Positions 33,572 to 42,027 of a stretch of 64,000 nucleotides of DNA are shown here, piece by piece (the first letter of the stretch is position 1; each line of letters opens with the position of its first letter). Source of the DNA: Paraflavitalea devenefica (GTDB taxonomy: Bacteria; Bacteroidota; Bacteroidia; Chitinophagales; Chitinophagaceae); the NCBI RefSeq assembly GCF_011759375.1, contig NZ_JAARML010000001.1, positions 744,001 to 808,000 of the forward strand, written 5' to 3'. Made by a program: the position numbers and the translations under genes. Below the pieces are notes generated by a model, which did no database searches, was not told the DNA's origin, and saw only the letters and a program-made list of their open reading frames with translations.

Positions 33572-33609
33572 GCTTTTCATATTTGTGCCACACTAAAACA
33601 AACACACGT

Positions 33610-34221
33610 ATGAAAATCAAAGCTCTACTCTTATGCCTTACTGTTATTACTTCCGCCACCTGCCTGCAGGCACAAATCCAAAAAGGAGATCTATTATTGG
33701 GTGCTACCCTCGGATTCAATTCCAACAATAACAACGGCGGCAATTATTCCAGCTCCAATACCAATCTTTCTCCACGCGTAGCACTGGCCATAGGTGAAAA
33801 TTCGGTATTGGGACTGCGGACGAATTTTGGCTATTACACTTCGAAATCCGAGCTATCTGATCAGAAGAGCAGGGGCACTACTGTAGGCGCCTCCGCATTC
33901 TGGAGACGGTATATGCCCATCAAAAAACAACTGGGCTGGTACCTGGAAGCCAACGGAGGCGTAAACTTCTACAGGGCTGTTTCTTACTATTCAAACACCA
34001 AAAGCAAGACCACTACCACGCAGTACGGAGCCAATGTAATACCGGGCATCTATTACCAGGCTTTGCCCAGGTTATTGGTCAATGTCGACTTCGGCGGGTT
34101 GAATTACACTCATGGGAGAAGTAAAATGGATGGAGCTCCTGTTGGCAAGGCCTCCAGTATAAATTTCAATCTGCTTAGCAATTTCACGTTTGGTGTTGAT
34201 TTTATACTGGGCAAGAAATAA
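33610..34221 (+). CDS. Outer-membrane beta-barrel protein, paralogue of the previous one
   Basis: The 203-aa product starts with a signal peptide (MKIKALLLCLTVITSATC, cut near LQAQ) and shows eight or so amphipathic strands, a Ser/Asn-rich loop and the ending FTFGVDFILGKK, like the ending of the neighbour. The frame is open from 33535, but the first part would translate the terminator hairpin, so I chose ATG 33610. The role is unknown. Confidence 0.8.
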   Translation: MKIKALLLCLTVITSATCLQAQIQKGDLLLGATLGFNSNNNNGGNYSSSNTNLSPRVALAIGENSVLGLRTNFGYYTSKSELSDQKSRGTTVGASAFWRRYMPIKKQLGWYLEANGGVNFYRAVSYYSNTKSKTTTTQYGANVIPGIYYQALPRLLVNVDFGGLNYTHGRSKMDGAPVGKASSINFNLLSNFTFGVDFILGKK

Positions 34222-34255
34222 AAGATATGCCTTTCTACTAATGTGCTTACCGCTG

Positions 34256-36202
34256 TTACCGTATCAGCATAAACGTACCTTTCTGATCATGGATCCGCCC
34301 GGTGAAGTCTTTACCGCGCACCACCCATACATAAGTACCGGTGGGCTGGGGCTGGCCCTTAATAGTGCCGTCCCATCCCTCTTTGGGATTGGTGGAGTGA
34401 TACACCAGTTGTCCGTAGCGGTTAAAAATGCGGAAGAAATAAATGTCTGTCATACCTACGGCCGTCATGCGGAAGCGGTCGTTCCGCCTGTCGCCATTGG
34501 GTGAAAATACATTGGGTATGTAAATAGCCGGCCCTTTGAATACTTTAATGTGGATGGTATCCGTGGAAGCGCATCCCATGGGCGTGTAGGCGGTGAGCAC
34601 ATAAGCAGTACTCTTTTTGATCAATGCAATGGGGTTGGCAATGGAGGGGTTACTTAACCCATCTGCCGGCGACCAGGTATACAGTAATCCGCCCGAACCC
34701 TGTAAGGGCAGCGGATGATTGTCGGTTACCACGGTATCATTACCGGCAAATGCATTGGTGGCATAGATATTAATCAACCTGCTGATGGTATCGGAGTAAC
34801 AGCCATTATCGCCCAGGGCATATAATTTTACAGTATAGGCGCCTCCCTTGCTGTAAGTATGTTGCAGGCTGGTGGAACTGCCCCTGGCGCCATCGCCCAG
34901 GTCCCAATACCATCGCTGTATAGAAATGGCCGGATCAAGGTTATTGGCCGTAAAGGTAACCGGCACCCGGAAGCAGGTATCAGAGAAATCCATGTCTACC
35001 ACCGGCGAAGGCGACATGATAACGGATTGGGTTACCGGATCAGATACACATCCTTCTTTTGTTTTCACCTGCAAACTGATCGTATGCGGACCCAATGGAA
35101 ATGCCTGTTGAAAAGCAGGGCTGGTATTTGTAATGACCGACTGGCCATTGTTGATATTCCATTCCCAGCTATTGATGCTGCCGTATTGCACACCGGAAGT
35201 ATCTGTAAAAATCACGGTGTTGCCATCACAGAATGAACCAGGCGGAAAGCCGAACCTGGCTACCGGTTTTGAGCCAACGATGATATTGGTTTTAAAGGTA
35301 TCGGACAAGCAGCCATTATTGCCCAATATGTTCAGCTTTACCTGGTAGTTGCCAGGCGCAGGATATACATGCGGATCAGGCGTCTTGACTGAATCAATGG
35401 TGCCATCGCCAAAATCCCAATACCATTTTACGATGGTGCCAAAGGATGCTGAATTATCATTGAACTGGATGGGAGTGGGGAAGCAGGTAAGTTGATCCGG
35501 CGCCATGGCGAAGCCGGGATTCAGGGAGGTGCAAAACCGCTGGCGGTTATAGGAGCCGCCGGTACCGGCTGTAAATCCCCAGAATACCAGGGGATCATTG
35601 TTAAATACCTGGGATACCAGGTCAATGGTAGCCTGAACCCGTTCTACTCCATCTACCTGGGCCGACAATGTTTTGGTGGTTGCATTCCAGATGACGCGGA
35701 AAGTATGCCATTGGCCATCTTCAATGTTGTTATTACCCGACAGCACAGATACCGGCCCTGCCAGGTTATTGGAAGTGGTGTGATTGATGTCTCCATCACG
35801 GTTGATGGAAATATGGTCATACGCGGGATCACTCTGGTTACCGTTCTGCCAGGTATCAATCGGAATGCCGATAGAAGGTGTTACCCCTCCAAACCCCATT
35901 CCTTCGCCGGTGGAACCAATGCTGACACTGATGTTTTGTAATACAAAGACGATCCCGTCGGCCCCATCGGCGTCGCGGGAGCCCAGGTTGATGTTGAATT
36001 TGTAATCGAAAGACTGGTTGAGGTCTATTTTGTTCTTGTTCCAGACGGAACCGGATTGGGTATTTTGTTCGTTGGTAAGTGTGTAGCAGTTACAGTTTTC
36101 ACTATAGGCAGCGCCATTGGTATGGTAGGGATTAGCGGACTGCGCCATCAGCGCATTACTGAAGGATAGCCATAGCAGCAGGTATAGCAGGCAAGATCTC
36201 AT
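34256..36202 (-). CDS. Secreted lectin/PKD protein with type B type-IX sorting tail
   Basis: The 648-aa product has a signal peptide (ending LMAQS) and a legume-lectin-like domain (about 20-230, LGSRDADGADGIVFVLQ, WHTFRVIWNATTKTLSAQVD). Three PKD-like domains follow (about 235-490, KWYWDFGDGTIDSVKTPDPH, WYWDLGDGARGSSTSLQHTY). It ends in the gliding-motility-associated CHU_C domain (about 565-648: IPNVFSPNGDRRND, FRIFNRYGQLVYHS, PTGTYVWVVRGKD), a type B signal for the type IX system. It is probably an exported, surface-attached or released sugar-binding protein. It is convergent with the barrel gene. Confidence 0.93.
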   Translation of the reverse strand: MRSCLLYLLLWLSFSNALMAQSANPYHTNGAAYSENCNCYTLTNEQNTQSGSVWNKNKIDLNQSFDYKFNINLGSRDADGADGIVFVLQNISVSIGSTGEGMGFGGVTPSIGIPIDTWQNGNQSDPAYDHISINRDGDINHTTSNNLAGPVSVLSGNNNIEDGQWHTFRVIWNATTKTLSAQVDGVERVQATIDLVSQVFNNDPLVFWGFTAGTGGSYNRQRFCTSLNPGFAMAPDQLTCFPTPIQFNDNSASFGTIVKWYWDFGDGTIDSVKTPDPHVYPAPGNYQVKLNILGNNGCLSDTFKTNIIVGSKPVARFGFPPGSFCDGNTVIFTDTSGVQYGSINSWEWNINNGQSVITNTSPAFQQAFPLGPHTISLQVKTKEGCVSDPVTQSVIMSPSPVVDMDFSDTCFRVPVTFTANNLDPAISIQRWYWDLGDGARGSSTSLQHTYSKGGAYTVKLYALGDNGCYSDTISRLINIYATNAFAGNDTVVTDNHPLPLQGSGGLLYTWSPADGLSNPSIANPIALIKKSTAYVLTAYTPMGCASTDTIHIKVFKGPAIYIPNVFSPNGDRRNDRFRMTAVGMTDIYFFRIFNRYGQLVYHSTNPKEGWDGTIKGQPQPTGTYVWVVRGKDFTGRIHDQKGTFMLIR

Positions 36203-36263
36203 GAAAGCAGCAGTTCCGCTGAATAGATTAGTGTTAAATGATATTTATAGCCCTGGTATAAAG

Positions 36264-36301
36264 AAAACACGGCCGGACCAGTAACGATCAGACCGTGTTT
36301 T
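36264..36301 (-). terminator. Terminator hairpin of the 68-aa gene
   Basis: AAAACACGG and CCGTGTTTT are perfect 9-base arms around a 20-base loop; on the minus strand CTTTAT follows. It lies 87 bases past the stop of the 68-aa gene. Confidence 0.5.
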
Positions 36302-36387
36302 ATACATCATCGGCCACCTGCAAGCAGCCTACGACAGTTAAACTGAAAAGTTCAGAGAACGAACAACTTAAATGTATCCGCCAATAA

Positions 36388-36594
36388 CTATTCCCAGCCT
36401 TGTTTTGCCACACCGGCTTTAATGGCAGCCAGCGCTTTCTCTTCACCCAGCAGGGTCGTTAATTTATTACCCTTGCCATCGTGCCCCTGTGCCATATAAG
36501 CCCCTTTAGCGGTTTTAGTAATCACTGCATCCTGAATAGGTACTCCTTTCTCCTTTGTCTTTACATTGTATGCAGTAAGTTGTACATCTGCCAT
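36388..36594 (-). CDS. Small 68-aa protein, function unknown
   Basis: I do not recognise this protein. It starts MADVQLTAYNVKTKEKGVPI and continues with AVITKTAKGAYMAQGHDGKG and a helical end (EEKALAAIKAGVAKQGWE). It has no signal peptide and no cysteine. The A/G/K-rich composition and clear start make it a plausible gene rather than a chance frame. It has its own hairpin terminator. Confidence 0.65.
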   Translation of the reverse strand: MADVQLTAYNVKTKEKGVPIQDAVITKTAKGAYMAQGHDGKGNKLTTLLGEEKALAAIKAGVAKQGWE

Positions 36595-36805
36595 AATAAA
36601 TACTTTAAATGGTTAGTAAAATAAGTCTTATCCTTCAAAAATGCGACCGGATTGGGTTTAAAGGATCAATAAATATACAGCTTTTTGTAACACAGGCTTA
36701 TGCGTGCTGATTTTCAATCATTTGATATTAACAAAACCTTGTCCGGCCCTTCCCGGCTAAATGTATTATTTTAATGCGCTTATTATCAAATACCCCACCA
36801 CCAAC

Positions 36806-38488
36806 ATGAAAAACATTGTCCTTTTTTTCCTGGCCGCCACAGGTGTCTTATCACTGCAGGCGCAGCCCCAAAAATCCCTCAATGCTTTCAGCAAGATCAG
36901 CCTGGCTGAAAAACCGTTTACCCTAACCGGCACTTTTGTGGGTTATAACCCGGCTGTTGATTCTTTCCGGTTCTGTGAAGTGATCTATAATCACCTGTAC
37001 AAGGATGACCAACAAACCCATGTGGGTGAGATTGATAAAGATGGACGGTTCAGCATTACTTTCCCTTTGAACCGCCCGCAGGAGATCATGTTTAGCTTTA
37101 TGGAAACAATGAGCTCGTTTTATGCCATACCCGGCTCTTCGCTGGATATACAATTAGACCTGGCGGCCATTAAAGCGATCAGTAAGCTTCCTTTCCCGGA
37201 ACAGATTAAACTAAGAAATCCCCTGACCTTTACCGGCACCTATGCGCAGCTCAATAAAGAATTGAATGCCTTCAGGCCACTGCAGTTCGCCACCATATCT
37301 TACGTGGAACATTATCCCCTGATAGATTCACTGGACCAGACGGCTTATAAAGCCTATCGCCTGGGCGTGATGCAGCGCCAGTTGGATACACTGGCCGCTT
37401 TCAATCAACGAAACAATACCAGTTCGGAATTCAGACAGTATATGATCCAACATCTCCGCTACCATGCAGCCGAAGACCTGCTGCGTTACCGGTGGATGCA
37501 TGGCCGAAAAACAAAACAGCCGAAGGTTCAGCTTACACCGGAATACCTGGATTTCCTGGATAATATGACGGTGAATAATGAAGAAGCAGTGATCACCGAG
37601 AATTACGGCAAATTTTTAAACGAGTACAATAACTTTTACAACGCGCAAAAGTCTTCGCAGACTACGTTCAGTTTGGAATTGTTTGTTGCCTATCTGAAGC
37701 AGGCAGGAAAACCGGTTACTGCCAAAGAAGAACAATTATTTAAGAAGCCCGCCGCCGGACAGGACCAAATTCAACTGATTGAATCATTTCTTGAAAAATA
37801 CCAGGCAGAACAGCAAGAATTTTCAGCAACGCTTCTTTTTAACCAGCAAATAGACTCCCTGGCATCGCATATTCCACCGGGTATTGGCAGGGATATTATT
37901 TATGCCCAGGTGATAAATGAGTATTTAAACACTTCCCGCATTCCTCTTACCAATACCGCCATGGATAAATTATCTGGCAACATAACCAATGCCAACCTGC
38001 GGTTGCAGGTAATCCGGGATAATGAGCGCTTGCGCAATGTGCTGGCCGGTAAGATGACAGACGCCACCCATGTACGTACTGCCCTGCAGGTGAGCAGTGA
38101 CAAGTTTTTTGATGAACTGGTAAAGCCTTACAAGGGCAAAGTAGTGTATATTGATTTCTGGGCGCCCTGGTGCGGCCCCTGTATGAGTGAAATGCCCGAA
38201 TCAAAAGTACTGCAACGGGAGTTGGCCGGCAAGGACGTGGTGTTCCTGTATATTGGCCTTAGCTGCACGAAACAATCCTGGGAGAATACGATCAAGGACA
38301 AGGGGATAGAAGGCGAGCATTATTTTGCCAACGACAACGACGGTAAACTATTATCTGATAAGTTCAATGTTTCCGGTATACCCCATTATGTACTGGTAGA
38401 TAAGAACGGGAAAGTAGCCGATGATAAGGCCATGCGGCCCAGCGATAAAACAAGGCTGCTGAAGAAGATCAATAGTCTGCTGAAGTAA
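36806..38488 (+). CDS. TlpA-like periplasmic thioredoxin protein
   Basis: The 560-aa product has a signal peptide (MKNIVLFFLAATGVLSLQAQ), a DUF4369-like beta domain (about 30-130), a long helical middle (about 145-400) and a C-terminal TlpA-type domain with FWAPWCGPC (about residue 450). It may exchange disulfides in the periplasm. I chose ATG 36806 because it directly precedes the signal peptide; the frame is open from 36761. Confidence 0.9.
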   Translation: MKNIVLFFLAATGVLSLQAQPQKSLNAFSKISLAEKPFTLTGTFVGYNPAVDSFRFCEVIYNHLYKDDQQTHVGEIDKDGRFSITFPLNRPQEIMFSFMETMSSFYAIPGSSLDIQLDLAAIKAISKLPFPEQIKLRNPLTFTGTYAQLNKELNAFRPLQFATISYVEHYPLIDSLDQTAYKAYRLGVMQRQLDTLAAFNQRNNTSSEFRQYMIQHLRYHAAEDLLRYRWMHGRKTKQPKVQLTPEYLDFLDNMTVNNEEAVITENYGKFLNEYNNFYNAQKSSQTTFSLELFVAYLKQAGKPVTAKEEQLFKKPAAGQDQIQLIESFLEKYQAEQQEFSATLLFNQQIDSLASHIPPGIGRDIIYAQVINEYLNTSRIPLTNTAMDKLSGNITNANLRLQVIRDNERLRNVLAGKMTDATHVRTALQVSSDKFFDELVKPYKGKVVYIDFWAPWCGPCMSEMPESKVLQRELAGKDVVFLYIGLSCTKQSWENTIKDKGIEGEHYFANDNDGKLLSDKFNVSGIPHYVLVDKNGKVADDKAMRPSDKTRLLKKINSLLK

Positions 38489-38498
38489 CAGCTTATAT

Positions 38499-38538
38499 AA
38501 AAAGGGTGGGCCATCTTTGGAAGGTGACCCACCCTTTT
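38499..38538. terminator. Two-way terminator between TlpA and M28 genes
   Basis: AAAAGGGTGGG and CCCACCCTTTT form an 11-bp stem. T-runs or A-runs on both sides allow use in both directions for the convergent genes. Confidence 0.8.
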
Positions 38539-38552
38539 CAATTATTTATTGA

Positions 38553-39833
38553 TTACCGCAATGAGCTCGCATCTACTCTTGAAGGAGTATCTCTCCCTGC
38601 TATGATTGAAGTAGAACTGAGTGCAATGGCCTTGATGATCTCTGTCATGTTCTTCATATCCAGTGTTTCAAATTCATCATCGAGGGTATGATAGAATTTT
38701 TCACTGTCCATTTTGGAGGTGGAGATGGTATGTGCAGGCACACCGAGCCTCGCCAGGGTAGCATTGTCTGACCGGTAGAACAGTTGTTGCTGCGGGTAGG
38801 GATCGGGATAGAATTTAAAGTTGGTGCCTTCCAGGTTCTTCTCCAGGATCTTTCCCATATCCGTTTTCTCGTACCCGGTGATAAAGGCTGAATTATTACC
38901 CCATTTGCTATCGGTGCCGATCATTTCAATGTTGAACATGGCCATGACTTTGGCAGGATCAAACTGGCGGGAGAAGTATTGTGAGCCAAAACCACCGGAC
39001 TCTTCTGCGGTGAAGGCGGCAAATACGATGGTGCGCTCATTGTTCTTTTGCTGAGCAAAGTAATGCGCCAGCATGATAACGGCCGTAGTGCCGGCGGCAT
39101 CATCATTGGCCCCGTTATAGATAGAATCACCTGCTGCATTGGGCTTGCCGATACCAAGGTGATCATAATGGCCCGAGAAGATGACGTATTCTTTCTTTTT
39201 GCTTTTACCCGGCAGGATGCCTACCACGTTTTTCAGCGGCATAACAGTTACCTCCTGTGTAAATGCCACACTGTAGGTAGCGGGATCTTCCATCGTGAGC
39301 AATGCGATGATATTGGACTCTGGCGGGAAAGCAGTGGAACGGCGTTTCAGGTTGTTGAACTGGCCCCTGGCATTGGTATCTACCACCAGCAGGTAATTGC
39401 CCTTTGTTTTGGTCAAACGCCCATACACCGCATACAGGCTATCTTTAGACACCTGCATTTTTTTATACTTCGATTGTTGGGTAATTGTCAGGTTGGGTTT
39501 TGCTGTAACACCTACAATATCTTTTTCTTCTATCGCTTTTCCATTCACCATACCACTTGCTGCCACAAACTTTGTACGGAGCATGGTAAACGCCTGCAGA
39601 AAGGATTTACCTTTTGCAGGCTTCAGACCCGCTTGCTTAAATTCCGCAGCAATGAAAGCGGCGGCCTTATCAATGCCGGGCGTAAAGGGCTTACGTCCCT
39701 GCATGTCATCGGCCGAGAGTATACGTTCTACACGCGCTACTTCGGTTTCATTAATGACCTGGTCAATGGATTGGGAAAAGCTGAGGTGACCCATAACAAG
39801 GAGGGCACCCGCCAGTGTTATTTGCTTAATCAT
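38553..39833 (-). CDS. M28-family zinc peptidase (aminopeptidase-like)
   Basis: The 426-aa product has a signal peptide (ending SFSQS) and a M28 catalytic domain (about 200-420) with the zinc motifs FSGHYDHLGIG, NGANDDAAGTTAVIMLA, FAAFTAEESGGFGSQYF and MIGTD. The family cleaves N-terminal residues from peptides, usually in the periplasm or outside. A 43-bp copy of the region around its start codon lies upstream (39899-39941), separated by a palindromic repeat. Confidence 0.92.
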   Translation of the reverse strand: MIKQITLAGALLVMGHLSFSQSIDQVINETEVARVERILSADDMQGRKPFTPGIDKAAAFIAAEFKQAGLKPAKGKSFLQAFTMLRTKFVAASGMVNGKAIEEKDIVGVTAKPNLTITQQSKYKKMQVSKDSLYAVYGRLTKTKGNYLLVVDTNARGQFNNLKRRSTAFPPESNIIALLTMEDPATYSVAFTQEVTVMPLKNVVGILPGKSKKKEYVIFSGHYDHLGIGKPNAAGDSIYNGANDDAAGTTAVIMLAHYFAQQKNNERTIVFAAFTAEESGGFGSQYFSRQFDPAKVMAMFNIEMIGTDSKWGNNSAFITGYEKTDMGKILEKNLEGTNFKFYPDPYPQQQLFYRSDNATLARLGVPAHTISTSKMDSEKFYHTLDDEFETLDMKNMTEIIKAIALSSTSIIAGRDTPSRVDASSLR

Positions 39834-39941
39834 GCGGTAAATATAGAGGTTAAGGTTTAATACGCAGAGTCCCCTGCGGGAGACTCTGCTGAGAACAGAG
39901 TGTTATTTGCTTAATCATGCAGTAAATATAGGAGTTAAGGT
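39814..39941. repeat. 43-bp direct duplication flanking a palindromic repeat
   Basis: 39814-39856 and 39899-39941 are 40/43 identical and include the M28 start codon region (TTATTTGCTTAATCATGC). Between them lies a 42-base insert with the third copy of the CCGCAGAGTC palindrome (39863-39889, GCAGAGTCCCCTGCGGG). The second duplicate would encode MIKQITL and then leave the frame. Confidence 0.8.
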
Positions 39942-39956
39942 GTATGCGGCCAGTAT

Positions 39957-40694
39957 TTATAAGCTCATCATTTCCTTGAACTTCACGGTCTGCCTGCGGC
40001 TCACTTCTATCTTCTCCCCGCCTTTCAGTTCCAGCAGCAGGCCGCCATTGAAGTAGGGTTCAATTTTATCAATCAGCCGGAGGTTGACAATGTGCTTACG
40101 GTTGGCACGGAAGAAGGTTTTCTCATCCAACCTTTCTTCCAGTGCATTGAGCGATTTCAGGATCAATGGCTTATTGGGACCAAAGTATACTTTGGCATAG
40201 TTGCCTACGCTTTCAAACAAACGAATATCGGACAGCTTCACAAACCAGCAGCGCTCGCCATCCTTTACAAATACCTGGTCATTCTCGCTTAGGATGGAAC
40301 GGTTTACATTCAGCGGTATGGGACTGCTGGTATCTCCGCGCTCATCCTGCATGTGCAGTTTCTGGATAGCATCTGCCAGGCGTTTGGGCTCCACCGGTTT
40401 GAGCAGGTAATCCAGCGCATTGACCTCAAAAGCTTTCAGGGCATATTCATCATACGCCGTGGTGAAGATCACATTCGGCGTTCTGTCCAGCTCCGACAGC
40501 ATATCAAAACCGGTCTTACCGGGCATCTGTATATCCAGGAAAACGAGGTCGGGATTAATGTGCTCTATCTTCTCAATGCCTTCTCCGGCATTGGCTGCTT
40601 CTGCCACCACTTCAATTTCCGGAAATTCCATCAGCAGCTTTTTCAGTTCATTCCTTGCCAGCCGCTCGTCATCGATAATAATCGCTTTGATCAT
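39957..40694 (-). CDS. LytTR-family response regulator
   Basis: The 245-aa product has a receiver domain (1-120) with the acidic pair DDE, the phospho-acceptor Asp in LVFLDIQMPGKTGFD (about residue 54) and Lys in YLLKPVEPKRLA. A LytTR DNA-binding domain follows (about 145-245, RKHIVNLRLIDKIEPYFNGG). It is six bases downstream of the kinase gene and makes a two-gene operon with it. Targets are unknown. Confidence 0.95.
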   Translation of the reverse strand: MIKAIIIDDERLARNELKKLLMEFPEIEVVAEAANAGEGIEKIEHINPDLVFLDIQMPGKTGFDMLSELDRTPNVIFTTAYDEYALKAFEVNALDYLLKPVEPKRLADAIQKLHMQDERGDTSSPIPLNVNRSILSENDQVFVKDGERCWFVKLSDIRLFESVGNYAKVYFGPNKPLILKSLNALEERLDEKTFFRANRKHIVNLRLIDKIEPYFNGGLLLELKGGEKIEVSRRQTVKFKEMMSL

Positions 40695-40700
40695 AGATCC

Positions 40701-41741
40701 TTATTTTATTTCAACAGGGATTAGAATTCTCGCTTCTACCAGTCCGTCTACCTGCTTAATTTCAAAGTTAGCTTTTTCACCAAATAATAGCTGTAACCTG
40801 TTTTTGGTACTGGACAACCCAAACCCATCTCCGTTAATATGGCCATTGAGGGAGCCTGAATTCAATACGATCAGCTCATGGAAGTCATTTTTAAAGTCGG
40901 AGATCACTTTCACAATACCGCCGCTGATCTGCTTGCCGATGCCATGTTTGATGGCATTTTCTACCAGCGTCTGCAACATCATGGGCGGCACGGGTTGGTC
41001 GAGCGTATCTTCATCAATCTGGTATTCTATGCGGAGGCGGTCTTCAAAACGTATATACTCCAGCGCCAGGTAGTCTTTTACAATATTCAGCTCTTTCTCA
41101 AAAGGAACGGTTTCCAGTTTTTCGGCCTGCATGCTGCTGCGCAGGATATTGCTCAGCTCTGTAATCGCATTCCGGGCGCGGTTGGGATTTTCATCAATCA
41201 ATGCCCGTATGCTGTTGAGGGCATTAAAGATGAAGTGGGGATTGATATGCGACTTGATGGTCTTGAGCTCCAGCTCTTTGACCAGGGATTCCAGTTTTAA
41301 AGTATCTACCTGCTGGCGACGGCTTTTTTCAATGTAGTGATAGAAGTAATACAGCAGCGTCCAGGGGATCATGAAGATACCAATGTTGAGTACATTGGCA
41401 AACAGGCGGGTGGAGAAGTCCAGCTTACTCTTGTTCTCAAATTTAAACACTTCATAGGCGCCCAACACGAGTAAACCATACAGGATACTGGTGATGACCA
41501 CCGCAGCGGCCAGCCGGGTAACCATTTTTTCAATGGGCAATAAGAGCCAATTGGTGCGTTTGAGAAACTCCCGCAGGATATGGGTACTCACAATGCCCGA
41601 TACGATGTAGATCAGTATCCGGTAGAGATAAGCATTGGATATTTCCTCTTTGAACGTAAAAGCATAGAACAACATGGAAAGACCTACCAGGCCCCAGCCA
41701 CCTATCTGGCAAAGCCAGTAATATGAATTTCTTTTCGCCAT
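40701..41741 (-). CDS. LytS-like sensor histidine kinase
   Basis: The 346-aa product has four membrane helices in residues about 10-140, then a His_kinase domain with the H-box ELKTIKSHINPHFIFNALNS (about residue 165) and an ATPase domain with VPPMMLQTLVENAIKHGI and GDGFGLSSTKNRLQLLFG. It passes its signal to the LytTR regulator next door. No extracellular sensing domain is seen, so the signal is probably sensed in the membrane. Confidence 0.95.
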   Translation of the reverse strand: MAKRNSYYWLCQIGGWGLVGLSMLFYAFTFKEEISNAYLYRILIYIVSGIVSTHILREFLKRTNWLLLPIEKMVTRLAAAVVITSILYGLLVLGAYEVFKFENKSKLDFSTRLFANVLNIGIFMIPWTLLYYFYHYIEKSRRQQVDTLKLESLVKELELKTIKSHINPHFIFNALNSIRALIDENPNRARNAITELSNILRSSMQAEKLETVPFEKELNIVKDYLALEYIRFEDRLRIEYQIDEDTLDQPVPPMMLQTLVENAIKHGIGKQISGGIVKVISDFKNDFHELIVLNSGSLNGHINGDGFGLSSTKNRLQLLFGEKANFEIKQVDGLVEARILIPVEIK

Positions 41742-41760
41742 CTCAGAATTTGGGTCTAAG

Positions 41761-41768
41761 CAAAACTA
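41761..41768 (-). promoter_or_regulatory. Candidate -7 box of the LytS/LytTR operon
   Basis: On the minus strand the sequence is TAGTTTTG, 19 bases before the kinase ATG. Upstream, TTTGGATA occurs twice (41773 and 41796) and TATCCAA once (41892). Confidence 0.45.
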
Positions 41769-42000
41769 TACATTTGGATAGCCCTCCTGCCGTATTTTGG
41801 ATATATGGCTTAAATAGCCGGGCTATCGGCAGGCTCAAGCTACCTTTTTTGGCGCTCAATGTACGCCATTCTATTAAAAATCAATCCAATATATCCAACC
41901 GGGGCACCCTTTTAGTCCAGGCTCCCGATAAAAGGCTGTACAGGAATTCCTAAGCAAATCCCAAAAAGCCGGAATCCCTGAAATTCAACCTATAAAATAG

Positions 42001-42008
42001 TATTTTTG
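42001..42008 (+). promoter_or_regulatory. Candidate -7 box of dxs
   Basis: TATTTTTG ends 19 bases before the dxs ATG. Confidence 0.5.
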
Positions 42009-42027
42009 AGCCATAAATTTTTCCCTG

